A DNA stretch of 64,000 bases from Rhizobium halophilum (GTDB lineage: Bacteria; Pseudomonadota; Alphaproteobacteria; Rhizobiales; Rhizobiaceae), in the NCBI RefSeq assembly GCF_021648825.1, contig NZ_JAKJHS010000008.1:124001-188000 (forward strand). The letters run 5' to 3'. A program made the position numbers and the translations under genes. Position 1 is the first letter of the stretch, and each line of letters begins with the position of its first letter. The notes under the pieces were generated by a model, which was given only the letters and a program-made list of their open reading frames with translations, ran no database searches and was not told where the DNA came from. This document shows positions 44,976 to 53,458 of this stretch, piece after piece.

Positions 44976-45007
44976 CGACCGGGCTGCATCTTCAGACAGC
45001 CCGGTCG
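44976..45007 (-). other. Intercistronic hairpin between xoxF and xoxG
   Basis: A perfect 11-bp stem (cgaccgggctg 44976-44986 / cagcccggtcg 44997-45007) with a 10-nt loop, starting 15 bp after the xoxF stop. There is no T run on the transcribed strand. It should stabilise the xoxF message or cause partial termination, consistent with the need for far more XoxF than XoxG. Confidence 0.65.
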
Positions 45008-45022
45008 CCCTTCGGAGGCATT

Positions 45023-46927
45023 TTAGTCGGGTAGGCCAAAGACCGTTAGCTGCCCCCCGAGCGTGGTGTAGTCCGCCAGTGCTGCATAGCCACCTACGGC
45101 ACCCAAGCCGGCGGTACCGACGACTTGGGCTTCTTCACCTGCATCGCGGCCCTGACCAACGGCGCCATGCCAGGCCGCTGCATTTTCCGGAGACAGAAGC
45201 CCCCCGGCCAATCCGATGCCTGCCCAGCCACCAACGCCCGACAGCACCGCGATGTACTGCTTGCCGTCATGCTCGTAGGTATTGATATTTCCTATAATTC
45301 CGGAGGGCGTTTTGAACTTGTAGAGTTCATTTCCGTCCAGATCGACCGCCTTGATGTAGCCTTCCAGCGTGCCGTAGAAAACGACATCGCCTTCCGTCGC
45401 GAGCGCTCCGGACCAGACAGAAAACTGCTCCGGCTTCGACCACACGATCTCACCCTTGGCAGCATCCCAGGCAACAAAGTTGCCCATGCCACCATGACTA
45501 TCCGGCGCGGGGTACATGGAGACCGTAGCGCCGACATAGGGTTGACCGGCCGTGTAGCTCACCCTGTACGGTTCGTAATCCATGCACACATGGTTCGTTG
45601 GAACGTAGAACAAGCCCGTCTTCGGTGAGTAGGAGGCCGGCTGCTGGTCCTTCGTGCCCAGTGCCGCGGGGCAGACGCCGGTGGTGTTGGTATCCTCTCC
45701 GTTCTGGTGGGTAGAATACTGCGACACGACCTGTGGACGACCGTACTGGTCACTCTCTGGATCCATGACGACTTCGGTCGCCCAGTTCACCTTCGGATCG
45801 TATTTCTCTGCCACGAGAAGCTCGCCCGTATTGCGATCGAGCGTGTAGGCAAAGCCATTCCGATCGAAGTGCACTAGCACATCGCGCTGCTCGCCGTTGA
45901 TCTCCATAGCGTCGACGAGAATGTTCTCGTTGACCCCATCATAGTCCCACTCGTCGTGCGGCGTCATCTGATAGAGCCATTTTGCCATGCCAGTGTCAGC
46001 GTCGCGTGCCATCAAGGTCATCGACCAGCGGTTGTCGCCGGGTCTTTGCACCGGATTCCACGTGGAAGGATTGCCGGTACCATAGAAGACCAGGTTGCTC
46101 TTTGGGTCATAGGCGAACCATCCCCACGTGGTCCCGCCGCCCGTCTTCCACTGTTCCCCTTCCCAGGTATTGGTTCCGGAATCCGGTCCGACGGGCTTGC
46201 CGAGATGAGTGGTCTTTTCCGGATCGATAAGTGTTTCCGAATCCGGCCCCATCGAATAGGCCTTCCAGGCGAGCGAACCATCGCTGAGGTTGTAGGCTGC
46301 CGTCCAGCCGCGCACCCCGAACTCAGCCCCTGAAACGCCGATGATGACCTTATCCTTGACCACCATGGGAGCCGCCGTTCCTGACTCTCCCTTGCCGCCA
46401 TCGATCTGATCGCCGTTTTTGACCGACCAGACGACTTCTCCAGTCTTGGCGTCGAGAGCAACGACAGTTGTGTCGGCTTGGTTCAGAATGATCTTGCCAT
46501 CGCCATAGGCAACGCCGCGGTTGACGGTGTCGCAGCACATGATCCCAATGACGTTAGGATCCTGTCGAGGTTCATACTTCCAGAGAATCTTGCCGTCGTT
46601 CTTGAGATCGAGGGCGTAGACGATATTGGGGAAAGGTGTGTGAACATACATCACATCGCCGATCACCAACGGTCCACCTTCATGCCCGCGCAGCACGCCC
46701 GTCGAGAAGGTCCATTTTACCTGCAGATCCTTCACATTGTCTTTGGTGATCTGGCTCAGTTTTGAATAGCGGTGATTGGCGTAATCGCCAGTGGGCATGG
46801 CCCAGTTCTTCGAATCTGCCGCTAAGGCAGTTAATTCGTCGTTAGCCAGCGCTGTGCTGGCAAGCGCGGTCGCCATGAAGCTGGCGGCAGTCAGAGACAG
46901 ATACATGGATGTCTTGGTCAGGCGCAT
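45023..46927 (-). CDS. xoxF: XoxF, lanthanide-dependent PQQ methanol dehydrogenase
   Basis: 634 residues from the ATG at 46927 with a ggagg ribosome site; signal peptide ends about ASTALAND. Eight-bladed PQQ propeller: vicinal disulfide Cys131-Cys132 ([11 protein letters not shown]), [19 protein letters not shown], and [13 protein letters not shown]. In the last motif Asp328 is the catalytic base and Asp330 is the extra acidic residue that marks lanthanide-dependent XoxF; calcium-type MxaF has Ala there. It oxidises methanol (and other primary alcohols) to formaldehyde in the periplasm. First gene of the xoxF-xoxG-xoxJ-frmA-gfa run. No mxaF is in the window. Confidence 0.97.
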   Translation of the reverse strand: MRLTKTSMYLSLTAASFMATALASTALANDELTALAADSKNWAMPTGDYANHRYSKLSQITKDNVKDLQVKWTFSTGVLRGHEGGPLVIGDVMYVHTPFPNIVYALDLKNDGKILWKYEPRQDPNVIGIMCCDTVNRGVAYGDGKIILNQADTTVVALDAKTGEVVWSVKNGDQIDGGKGESGTAAPMVVKDKVIIGVSGAEFGVRGWTAAYNLSDGSLAWKAYSMGPDSETLIDPEKTTHLGKPVGPDSGTNTWEGEQWKTGGGTTWGWFAYDPKSNLVFYGTGNPSTWNPVQRPGDNRWSMTLMARDADTGMAKWLYQMTPHDEWDYDGVNENILVDAMEINGEQRDVLVHFDRNGFAYTLDRNTGELLVAEKYDPKVNWATEVVMDPESDQYGRPQVVSQYSTHQNGEDTNTTGVCPAALGTKDQQPASYSPKTGLFYVPTNHVCMDYEPYRVSYTAGQPYVGATVSMYPAPDSHGGMGNFVAWDAAKGEIVWSKPEQFSVWSGALATEGDVVFYGTLEGYIKAVDLDGNELYKFKTPSGIIGNINTYEHDGKQYIAVLSGVGGWAGIGLAGGLLSPENAAAWHGAVGQGRDAGEEAQVVGTAGLGAVGGYAALADYTTLGGQLTVFGLPD

Positions 46928-47355
46928 GCGAAGTCCTCCCGATGCAGTTATCACCCGAGGCTCGTCATCCCGGCTTACGGTCCGTGTGGAGCCGCAAGCG
47001 CCGGTTATGAGCGTAGTCATGCTGTCTGGGATTGTCTTCCGTCAGCGTGTCACGGTGAACCTGGCCGGCAGAGGGCACCGATCCTGCCTGCCCAGTTTCA
47101 CCTACGAAACCTTGCCCCTCCCAAAGGCAAAGTCTTGAAGACGAAAGACATAAACAATCATAGGGCAGCTTTCTTAACTAGGCAAGATTAAATACATCAA
47201 TATGCTGCAACGCGATATCTATATTGCTATGCAGCAAGTCACGCAATAGCCGAAAAATCATCGTACGGTTGAAGCAATACTCATAAATGCTATTGTAATC
47301 GGCATGTTAAGTCTTGCAACGCAACCGCAGCATCGGAACGGCAAGGAGAAGCGTT
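46928..47355. promoter_or_regulatory. Divergent control region between xoxF and the small secreted-protein gene
   Basis: About 430 bp without a gene and more AT-rich than its surroundings. It holds an inverted repeat tgctgca (47203-47209) / tgcagca (47230-47236) with a 20-bp spacer, so half-sites are about 2.5 helical turns apart, and the short dyad gtctt-g-aagac near 47132-47142. Either could serve a response regulator of alcohol or lanthanide control. No promoter consensus is convincing by eye. Confidence 0.45.
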
Positions 47356-47706
47356 ATGACCATCGCTAAGAACTGGATCAAGACTATCGGTCTCCTATCG
47401 GTGCTCATGTATGCCGGGAACGCTTCGGCCGCAGGCAGTTATCCGACGGTTACGGTGGTGGACTACGTCTTTGGATGCATGAAGGCCAACGGCAATTCGC
47501 GGCAGTCACTGGAGAATTGCTCCTGCTCGATTGATGTCATCGCATCCATCGTACCCTATTCGCGTTACGAAGAGGCCGAGACTTTCAAAAGCCTTGGCCT
47601 CATGATCGGCGAGCGAGGCGTCTTGTTCCGCCACAGCGCTGCGGCCAGATCTGCGACCAGTGACCTGCGCAGGGCTCAAGCAGAGGCGGACGTCCGCTGT
47701 TTTTAA
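47356..47706 (+). CDS. Small secreted cysteine-containing protein of the xox locus
   Basis: 116 residues from the ATG at 47356, preceded by 'caaggagaagcgtt'. Signal peptide MTIAKNWIKTIGLLSVLMYAGNASA, mature protein about 90 residues. Four mature cysteines: C41 (VFGCMKANG), C55 and C57 (ENCSCSID) and C115 at the very C terminus, which could form two disulfides in the periplasm. Rest mostly helical. Small proteins of this design are recurrent near PQQ-alcohol dehydrogenase genes, as I recall, but have no assigned function. Divergent from xoxF. Confidence 0.8.
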   Translation: MTIAKNWIKTIGLLSVLMYAGNASAAGSYPTVTVVDYVFGCMKANGNSRQSLENCSCSIDVIASIVPYSRYEEAETFKSLGLMIGERGVLFRHSAAARSATSDLRRAQAEADVRCF

Positions 47707-47742
47707 AAGGTGACCAATCCAGTTGCCAGGTTCGCCCAAGGG

Positions 47743-48492
47743 TCAGGTCGCGCCGAAAAACCGGTCCTGAAAGGCGAGCACCATGTCTTCAATGGCTTCT
47801 CTGTCCCTAGCAGAACGGGGAACAGCGACCTCGAACACCCCCGCTACGTGCGCCGGCTTTGGTGACAGCATGATGATGCGGTCTGACAGCAGCAGCGCTT
47901 CCCGCAAATTATGCGTCACCATCAGTGCCGTCGTCGGTCGTGCCGCCCAGATGGCCATCAAAAGACTTCGCAGCCGATCAGCGGTGGGCTCGTCGAGCGA
48001 TACAAACGGTTCATCCAGGAACAGTATAGCCGGCTGCGTAGCAAAGGCACGGGCAAGCGCGACTCGCCGCGCAAGCCCCAAGGAAAGCTCCGCGGGGTAA
48101 AGCGTCTCCAGGCCCGAAAGGCCTAGAATTTCCAGCAGGTCATTGAATGCCGTCTGCTTCAGCGCGGCAGGTAAGGTCAACCGGATGTTCTGCTCCACCG
48201 TCCGCCAAGGCAGGAGAACAGGCTCCTGAAAAACTGCCGCAGTGCGATGTGAGGCGTCGGCCGACACATTGACAGTGCCGGAATACTCCCGGTCAAGCCC
48301 CAGCAATATACGCAATGTCGTTGTCTTGCCGCATCCAGAAGGTCCCAGAAGGCAGACGAACTCCCTCCCCCGAACCTCGAACGAAAGATCCCGCAACACG
48401 TCAATCCTGACGCCCTGCGAGGAATGAAACGTCTTCTCGTAGATTGCGACCTTAAGCGAGGCGGCGGCGCCAACGGGTTGCGTGCTGTTCAA
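47743..48492 (-). CDS. ABC transporter ATPase, nitrate/sulfonate/taurine (NitT) type, in the xox/pqq island
   Basis: 249 residues. Walker A GPSGCGKTTTLRILLG, signature ELSLGLARRVALARAFA (the usual LSGG is LSLG), Walker B ILFLDEPFVSLDE and H-loop VTHNLREALLLSDRII. The start overlaps the permease gene by 41 bp in another frame, so translation is coupled. It forms an importer with the next two upstream genes. NitT-type systems import sulfonates, aromatic acids or pyrimidines; in this setting it has been seen in PQQ-alcohol loci, but the substrate is not known to me. Confidence 0.88.
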   Translation of the reverse strand: MNSTQPVGAAASLKVAIYEKTFHSSQGVRIDVLRDLSFEVRGREFVCLLGPSGCGKTTTLRILLGLDREYSGTVNVSADASHRTAAVFQEPVLLPWRTVEQNIRLTLPAALKQTAFNDLLEILGLSGLETLYPAELSLGLARRVALARAFATQPAILFLDEPFVSLDEPTADRLRSLLMAIWAARPTTALMVTHNLREALLLSDRIIMLSPKPAHVAGVFEVAVPRSARDREAIEDMVLAFQDRFFGAT

Positions 48493-49261
48493 CGGGCTGC
48501 ACCAAGAGGAGTTCGATTATCAACATCAGGAGAACGAAAGCCAATGTGTAGGCGAGTATTCCTGCTACATCGAAGATCTGGAAATAAAGGTAGATCTGAA
48601 AGCCGACGCCGTTCGAGCGCCCCAGCAGTTCCACCACAAGGACGATTTTCCAGATCAGTGCTATGCCCGACCGGGACGCTGCTGCAAGATACGGCTGAAG
48701 CTGCGGAATGAGAACGTGGCGCAGGCGATCGCGGGCGCTGAGGTGATAGACACGCGCCATGTCCATGTAACGATCATCCAGCGCACGGGCACCTTCACGC
48801 ATTGTGACGACGACGTTGGGGATCTTGTTTACCGCCACTGCGCCGATTGCGGCAGTCTCGCTCAAGCCGAACCAGATGTAGGCGAGAATAATAATCACCA
48901 AGGCGGGGATGTTGAGAAACAGAATAAGCCAGGGATCGAAAAAGGCATCGAGTCTTCGATACCGGCCAAGAGCAACGCCCACGGCCGTTCCGATAACCAT
49001 CGCGACAACATAGGCCGCACCAACGCGCCACAGCGTCATCATTAAATGATAGCCGAGGTCGCCACTTTTGAGTTCGCTCAAGGTGGTCTCCCATACGACC
49101 ATCGGAGGCGGCAGCGCGCGGCTCGGCCAGATGCTCGACACTAGGTGCCACACCACAAAAAGTGCGATCAGGGATGCTGCTGTTGTCGCGATCGGGAGCA
49201 ATCCGCGGCGGTGAGGACGGTCGGTCTCCTTTCCACCCTTCAAGTGTTCGTCAAAGCTCAT
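48452..49261 (-). CDS. ABC permease, NitT/SsuC type, in the xox/pqq island
   Basis: 269 residues from the ATG at 49261. Six membrane helices; first at LLPIATTAASLIALFVVWHL. The coupling loop is RVYHLSARDRLRHVLIPQLQPYLAAAS, where SsuC/TauC proteins have their EAA-like motif. It overlaps the binding-protein stop by 4 bp and the ATPase start by 41 bp. Homodimeric inner-membrane channel of the importer. Confidence 0.9.
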   Translation of the reverse strand: MSFDEHLKGGKETDRPHRRGLLPIATTAASLIALFVVWHLVSSIWPSRALPPPMVVWETTLSELKSGDLGYHLMMTLWRVGAAYVVAMVIGTAVGVALGRYRRLDAFFDPWLILFLNIPALVIIILAYIWFGLSETAAIGAVAVNKIPNVVVTMREGARALDDRYMDMARVYHLSARDRLRHVLIPQLQPYLAAASRSGIALIWKIVLVVELLGRSNGVGFQIYLYFQIFDVAGILAYTLAFVLLMLIIELLLVQPVEQHATRWRRRLA

Positions 49262-50253
49262 GCCTTTAACGCTGCCCAATAGGTTCCCGGCGCCAATTCC
49301 CGCGCCTTTCCTACCAGCTTCTCTCCGCCCAATCCTGCCAGAACCTCGTAGAGTCGGGCGGCATCCACTTCCTCCTCAGCAACAGGACGACGCGGAATCC
49401 CCTCCCTATACCGGTCGCGTAGCACCTCAAGCTCACGGCCATTCGCTCTCACCAGAGGCGCAAGGCGCACCCACTCCGCATCAGAAGTGGCCAGGAGCGC
49501 CTTTGCCTGGGCACTTGCCTTGAGGAACCGCATGGCAACGGCGCGATTCTCTTCGGCCCACGCCTCGCGAAAGACATATCCAAGCGCTGAGACCGGGCCC
49601 GACGCCCCCAGGGCGCGAGCCGCATCCTCAGCCCCGATAAGCCTTCGGAAACCTTTGACCTCCAATCGCGCACAGAAATGCCAGAAGTTGAGGACTGCAT
49701 CCAGTTCGCCGGAAAGGGCCTTCTCTGAGAGCAAGGGAGGCACGCCGTAAACGACGTCTGCCTCCGTCGCCAGATCCAACTGATGATCTTGTCGTGCAAG
49801 CCCTTGGATCAGCAACCAGCTCTTGTCCAAAGGTCCGCCAGCAACACCAATCTTCTTGCCCTTCAAATCCTCAAGGCTGGAAATTTCCGACTCTTGCTTG
49901 ACCATCATCGCACCGACCGCTGTCGAATATGGCGCAAGCGTCAATGCCTCGCCCTCCGACCTTTGGCGGGAGACCCAGAGCCAGTCGGAGACAATCACGT
50001 CCAAATCCCCCGAAAGCATCGCTACATTCGTCGCATCTTCCCCCGCAAAATCCAAGACCTTCAACTCGATGCCGTTGGCCTGGTCGAACCTGTGATGTTT
50101 GACGCTATCTAACTCCCAGCTAACGGTGCCGAACTTCAATACGCCCACCTTTACCCGCGGAAGGTCGGGTGTGGCCATTACCGACCGCCCCAAGGTCGTC
50201 GCCATCAGCCCCAGTGCGAGACCACCCAGTTCCCGTTTCGAAATCTGCATCAT
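49258..50253 (-). CDS. Periplasmic binding protein, NitT/SsuA type, in the xox/pqq island
   Basis: 331 residues from the ATG at 50253 (the next codon is also ATG). Signal peptide within MMQISKRELGGLALGLMATT. The mature fold is type II: VKVGVLKFGTVSWELDSVKHH, then IELKVLDFAGEDATNVAMLSG, DVIVSDWLWVSRQRSEG and ISSLEDLKGKKIGVAGGPLD, as in SsuA/TauA proteins. It starts 20 bp after a small secreted-protein gene on the same strand and overlaps the permease by 4 bp. The solute is unknown; the setting between xoxF and pqq suggests something tied to alcohol oxidation. Confidence 0.88.
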   Translation of the reverse strand: MMQISKRELGGLALGLMATTLGRSVMATPDLPRVKVGVLKFGTVSWELDSVKHHRFDQANGIELKVLDFAGEDATNVAMLSGDLDVIVSDWLWVSRQRSEGEALTLAPYSTAVGAMMVKQESEISSLEDLKGKKIGVAGGPLDKSWLLIQGLARQDHQLDLATEADVVYGVPPLLSEKALSGELDAVLNFWHFCARLEVKGFRRLIGAEDAARALGASGPVSALGYVFREAWAEENRAVAMRFLKASAQAKALLATSDAEWVRLAPLVRANGRELEVLRDRYREGIPRRPVAEEEVDAARLYEVLAGLGGEKLVGKARELAPGTYWAALKA

Positions 50254-50273
50254 CCCCCCTTCTGAACGTGGCT

Positions 50274-50483
50274 TCAGATATCTCGGCCCTTGTCGGGATA
50301 GACACATCTCCAGCGCATGATCCTGAATCGCGGTCTGCTCTGCGACCATCGTGCGATATGACTGGGCGCCGACGTCATGCAGTGGAGAAGAGAACCTTGG
50401 CTCTCGAAATAGAGGTGCTCATCGCGACAGCTGTTCGGGCTGGCCAGAAGACAAACGGTAATGATGAGGTCGACGAGGTTCAC
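50274..50483 (-). CDS. Small conserved secreted protein, first gene of the NitT-type operon
   Basis: 69 residues. The first ~18 residues (MNLVDLIITVCLLASPNSC) are hydrophobic. Then come CRDEHLYFESQGSL, CMTSAP, IARWSQSRPRFRI and MRWRCVYPDKGRDI. The spacing of Cys11, Cys19, Cys35 and Cys60 and the closing RWRC pattern match a widespread rhizobial family of short proteins that I recognise but that has no function assigned. Its stop is 20 bp from the binding-protein start, so it likely leads that operon. Periplasmic or membrane-tethered with disulfides is the best guess for location. Confidence 0.72.
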   Translation of the reverse strand: MNLVDLIITVCLLASPNSCRDEHLYFESQGSLLHCMTSAPSHIARWSQSRPRFRIMRWRCVYPDKGRDI

Positions 50484-50752
50484 GGAGCACCTTCCCGCAG
50501 CGACTGCGCATAGAAAAGCCGAGCTTCATGCTGCGCACGTTCTCGACGATGGCCTTCAAGGTGCCCAGTGAAGTGCCAGGCTCTCAGAATAAGCCGGGGA
50601 GAAGTCGCCGTCAACGGGCGCCGCCCTTGGCACTCGGCGCTCCCGACGTCTGTTGACACGTCATGCCGAAAGCCTAACTTCGTTCAGCGGGTATTGCTCA
50701 AGAAACTCTGTTGGCAGTGCCGAGCAGCGCGCGAACTTCGGGAGGAAGTAGA

Positions 50753-51133
50753 ATGCAAGTTGCTGTTTTGGTAGGAGCCGTCGGCCTCATTGTCGCATCG
50801 GCAGGTCACTGTCTGGCGCAAGATGCGTCGGCTGGGGAGAAGGTCTTCGCCAAATGTAAAGCTTGTCACGTCGTGGACGCTGACACCAACAAGATCGGGC
50901 CCTCATTGAATGGGGTGGTCGGCCGCACCGCCGGCACGCACGAAGGTTTCCGATACTCCAAGGCGATGACTGCGGCCGGCGAGAGCGGCTTGGTTTGGAA
51001 CGATGAAACTTTGACCGCTTATCTCCGCGACCCCAAGGGATACATCAGAGGCAACAAAATGGCGTTTGTCGGCCTGAAGAAGGATGAGGACCTTGCCAAC
51101 GTTATCGCCTATCTGAAGCAGTTCTCCCAGTAG
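50753..51133 (+). CDS. Class I c-type cytochrome (cytochrome c550/c2-like)
   Basis: 126 residues from the ATG at 50753 after 'gggaggaagta'. Signal peptide MQVAVLVGAVGLIVASAGHC, then heme site CKACH at 35-39, the IGPSLNGVVGRTAGTHEGFRYS segment and the distal-Met region GNKMAFVGLKKDEDLANVIAYLKQ of the cytochrome c2 family. It is soluble and periplasmic and could carry electrons from XoxG or another PQQ dehydrogenase to the terminal oxidase. It is transcribed alone, convergent with the six-gene PQQ-associated operon. Confidence 0.93.
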   Translation: MQVAVLVGAVGLIVASAGHCLAQDASAGEKVFAKCKACHVVDADTNKIGPSLNGVVGRTAGTHEGFRYSKAMTAAGESGLVWNDETLTAYLRDPKGYIRGNKMAFVGLKKDEDLANVIAYLKQFSQ

Positions 51134-51145
51134 TGTAAGCCTCGG

Positions 51146-51781
51146 CTACCGTTTTTCCCACGTCTGCGAGATCGCCTTAGCGAGTGCGTACAATCGCTGT
51201 TCGATCAAGGTCGGCACCTCGCAGACGAAGGTGAGAGACTGCACACGCTCCTGGAATATCCTCGTCTTGAGGATGAGTTGCTCATCTCGAACGGCAATCT
51301 CATTCGCGTTTGCGTTCGCTTGCCCCCGCAGCTTATCAACTTCCGAGGCATCCTGGCGCAACGCGGCAGCTATCTCTCGTTGGGCATGGGCATAGCGGCC
51401 GATGCCGCTCATGACCTGGGAGCGCTCGCGGTTCATGTGGTCGAACAACCCCTGCATGAGCTTCGACAGCTGTGTGTAGCGCTCCTCCGGCGCCAGCATT
51501 GCGGAAAAATCTTCGATCCTGTGTTCTGCCTCGGCCAGTGGAATCCGTCGAGCCGCGAGTTCCATGACGAGTTGCGCAACGTCGGTGTCCTTCGCCCAAT
51601 CCGCAGCATTGGGCGCTAGCTCGGGACCGTTCCAGATCTGACCGAATGAAAGTTCCGGCACCTTGCGCTGGATGCAGGGCCAGTCAGGATCGTCCCCCTG
51701 CGCCGCGGGGACTGTCGTCCACAAGACACCGTAGAAGACGGTCACAACGACAAACCTCATCGTAGCTCGTGACATTATCAT
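51146..51781 (-). CDS. Periplasmic helical protein of the PQQ-associated ABC operon, unknown function
   Basis: 211 residues. Signal peptide ends near VPAAQGD. The mature protein is nearly all helical and rich in Ala, Glu, Gln and Arg, with possible coiled-coil stretches over RYTQLSKLMQGLFDHMNRER and the Asn/Ala-rich 'NANANEIAVRDEQ' part. Two cysteines, Cys36 (DWPCIQRK) and Cys187 (TFVCEVPT), could bond the two ends together. It overlaps the upstream permease by 4 bp and is the last gene of the operon. No family function known to me; a periplasmic adaptor for the ABC system would suit its form. Confidence 0.82.
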   Translation of the reverse strand: MIMSRATMRFVVVTVFYGVLWTTVPAAQGDDPDWPCIQRKVPELSFGQIWNGPELAPNAADWAKDTDVAQLVMELAARRIPLAEAEHRIEDFSAMLAPEERYTQLSKLMQGLFDHMNRERSQVMSGIGRYAHAQREIAAALRQDASEVDKLRGQANANANEIAVRDEQLILKTRIFQERVQSLTFVCEVPTLIEQRLYALAKAISQTWEKR

Positions 51782-52653
51782 GAGTTTCCTCCTCCATCTC
51801 GCCTGCGGCTGAGCAGGCCTTTGGACGGGTCGTAGGCGAAAATTGCGCCGCCCAGAAACAGCAGGCTACAACCGACGACGACTACAAGCGACCGCCAGTC
51901 GACCTGTCCGTACAGGGCAAAGCGAACCAGTTCGACGGCGTACGTGAAAGGATTGGCTAAGCAGATCTTGTGGAGGAGCGGGCTTGCCTCCTGGATCCGC
52001 CAGAGCGGATAGAGCGCCGACGAGGCAAAATACATCGGGAAAATCACAAAGTTCATCACGCCGGCAAAGTTCTCGAGCTGCTTGATCAGCGAGGAGAGCA
52101 GCATGCCGAGCGAACACAGCATTACGCCAGCCAGGAACAGCGCCGGCAGAATGAACAGATACCCGATTGCGGGCGGTTTGACGCCCCAGAACCACGCAAC
52201 AGCAAGGAACACGTAAACCTGCAGGATGGAGACGGCGACGCCAGCGAGAAGCTTCGACACCAGCAGGAACCATCTGGGAAAAGGGCTGACCAGGAGGGTT
52301 CGCATGCTACCCATCTCCCGGTCATAGACCATGGACAGCGAAGACTGCATGCCGCTGAACAGCAGGATCATGCCGCACAGACCGGGCGTTATGTAGACCT
52401 CGTAAAGTACATAGGTCTTGTATGGGGGGATGATCGACACCCCGAGCACTTGCCGGAAGCCGGCTGCGAACACGAAGAGCCACAACAACGGGCGGACAAG
52501 CGACGAGATGAAGCGCTCGCGCTGATTGAGAAAGCGGAGAGCCTCTCTGAAGACGATGCCATAGAAGCAGATGAGATAGTTGCCGAGACCGAACCCCAAC
52601 CGCTTGCCTCTGTTGTCGCTCACTCGGATGTCCGATTCTAGTGGCGACATCAT
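51778..52653 (-). CDS. ABC-2 type permease of the PQQ-associated ABC system
   Basis: 291 residues with six membrane helices. The ABC-2 pattern is visible: a hydrophilic N terminus to about residue 30, then FREALRFLNQRERFISSLVRPLLWLFVFAAGF, the middle loop YDREMGSMRTLLVSPFPRWF and the closing FTYAVELVRFALYGQ. ABC-2 permeases (DrrB/NodJ-like) normally export. It shares 4 bp with both neighbours. Families of this ATPase/permease pair are described only in PQQ-alcohol dehydrogenase loci (Ped-type), where their cargo has not been shown, as far as I know. Confidence 0.9.
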   Translation of the reverse strand: MMSPLESDIRVSDNRGKRLGFGLGNYLICFYGIVFREALRFLNQRERFISSLVRPLLWLFVFAAGFRQVLGVSIIPPYKTYVLYEVYITPGLCGMILLFSGMQSSLSMVYDREMGSMRTLLVSPFPRWFLLVSKLLAGVAVSILQVYVFLAVAWFWGVKPPAIGYLFILPALFLAGVMLCSLGMLLSSLIKQLENFAGVMNFVIFPMYFASSALYPLWRIQEASPLLHKICLANPFTYAVELVRFALYGQVDWRSLVVVVGCSLLFLGGAIFAYDPSKGLLSRRRDGGGNS

Positions 52654-53435
52654 CTGCCCACCTCCTGCGCCTGCGAGGCAGATTGGGTTAGGACAGCAAA
52701 GGCTTGACCAATATCCTCCGCCCCTGTGACGGCAACGAGATCTGAAACGGGACCGTCGGCGAGCAACCGCCCGTGATGCAGCAGAACGACGTGGTCATTT
52801 GCATCCACCTCATCGATCAGGTGAGTTGCCCAAAGAACGCTCATCCCCTCGGTCGCCACGAGGGTGCGTATCGTCGCAAGGATCTCTCCCCGCGACTGAA
52901 TGTCGAGCCCGACCGTTGCCTCGTCCAGCAGGAGCAGCGGCGGACGGTGCAGCAATGCCCGCACGATTTCCACGCGACGCATCTGGCCGCCCGAAAGCGC
53001 TCGCACCTTGTCGTGCAGGCGATCGTGCATGCCGACCTGGGCAAGCATCGCTCCGATCCGCTCCTTGGCGGCACTCCGTCCGATCCCATGTAGTGACGCA
53101 TGATAAGCGAGATTCTCGTAGATGCTCAGATCCAGGTCCAGCGTGCGGGCCTGGAAGACGATCCCTAATCTGCCAAGCGCCTGCTTCGACTGCCTCACGA
53201 TGTCATGACCAAAGATGCGGATCACGCCCTGGCGAACATCGAAGAGATGGCAGATCAACGAGAACAACGTCGTCTTTCCAGCTCCGTTCAGCCCGAGCAG
53301 AACGGTAAACTGTCCCGCCGCAATCCTGAAGGAGACGTCTGACAAGACCGGCTTGCGGTCATAGGCGTGGCTTACCGCTGAAACCTCCAGCGCGCCGGGC
53401 GGGACCATGGCTTTATCCGCCTTCACATGCTGCAT
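52650..53435 (-). CDS. ATPase of the PQQ-associated ABC-2 system
   Basis: 261 residues from the ATG at 53435. Walker A GLNGAGKTTLFSLICHLF, the segment GIVFQARTLDLDLSIYENLAYH, signature LSGGQMRRVEIVRALL, Walker B LLLLDEATVGLD and H-loop WATHLIDEVD. Close to NodI/DrrA-type ATPases and to the specific 'PQQ-dependent alcohol dehydrogenase system' ABC ATPase family. It partners the ABC-2 permease (4-bp overlap). The cupredoxin-like gene lies 23 bp upstream in the same operon. Confidence 0.92.
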   Translation of the reverse strand: MQHVKADKAMVPPGALEVSAVSHAYDRKPVLSDVSFRIAAGQFTVLLGLNGAGKTTLFSLICHLFDVRQGVIRIFGHDIVRQSKQALGRLGIVFQARTLDLDLSIYENLAYHASLHGIGRSAAKERIGAMLAQVGMHDRLHDKVRALSGGQMRRVEIVRALLHRPPLLLLDEATVGLDIQSRGEILATIRTLVATEGMSVLWATHLIDEVDANDHVVLLHHGRLLADGPVSDLVAVTGAEDIGQAFAVLTQSASQAQEVGR

Positions 53436-53458
53436 GATCCCGCCTTTCTCGCTCCCGA

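Noticed and set aside
50484..50752. A further gene in the gap upstream of the cytochrome c gene
   Set aside because: Short frames exist but none has a plausible start, ribosome site or protein-like composition; it is probably promoter sequence.
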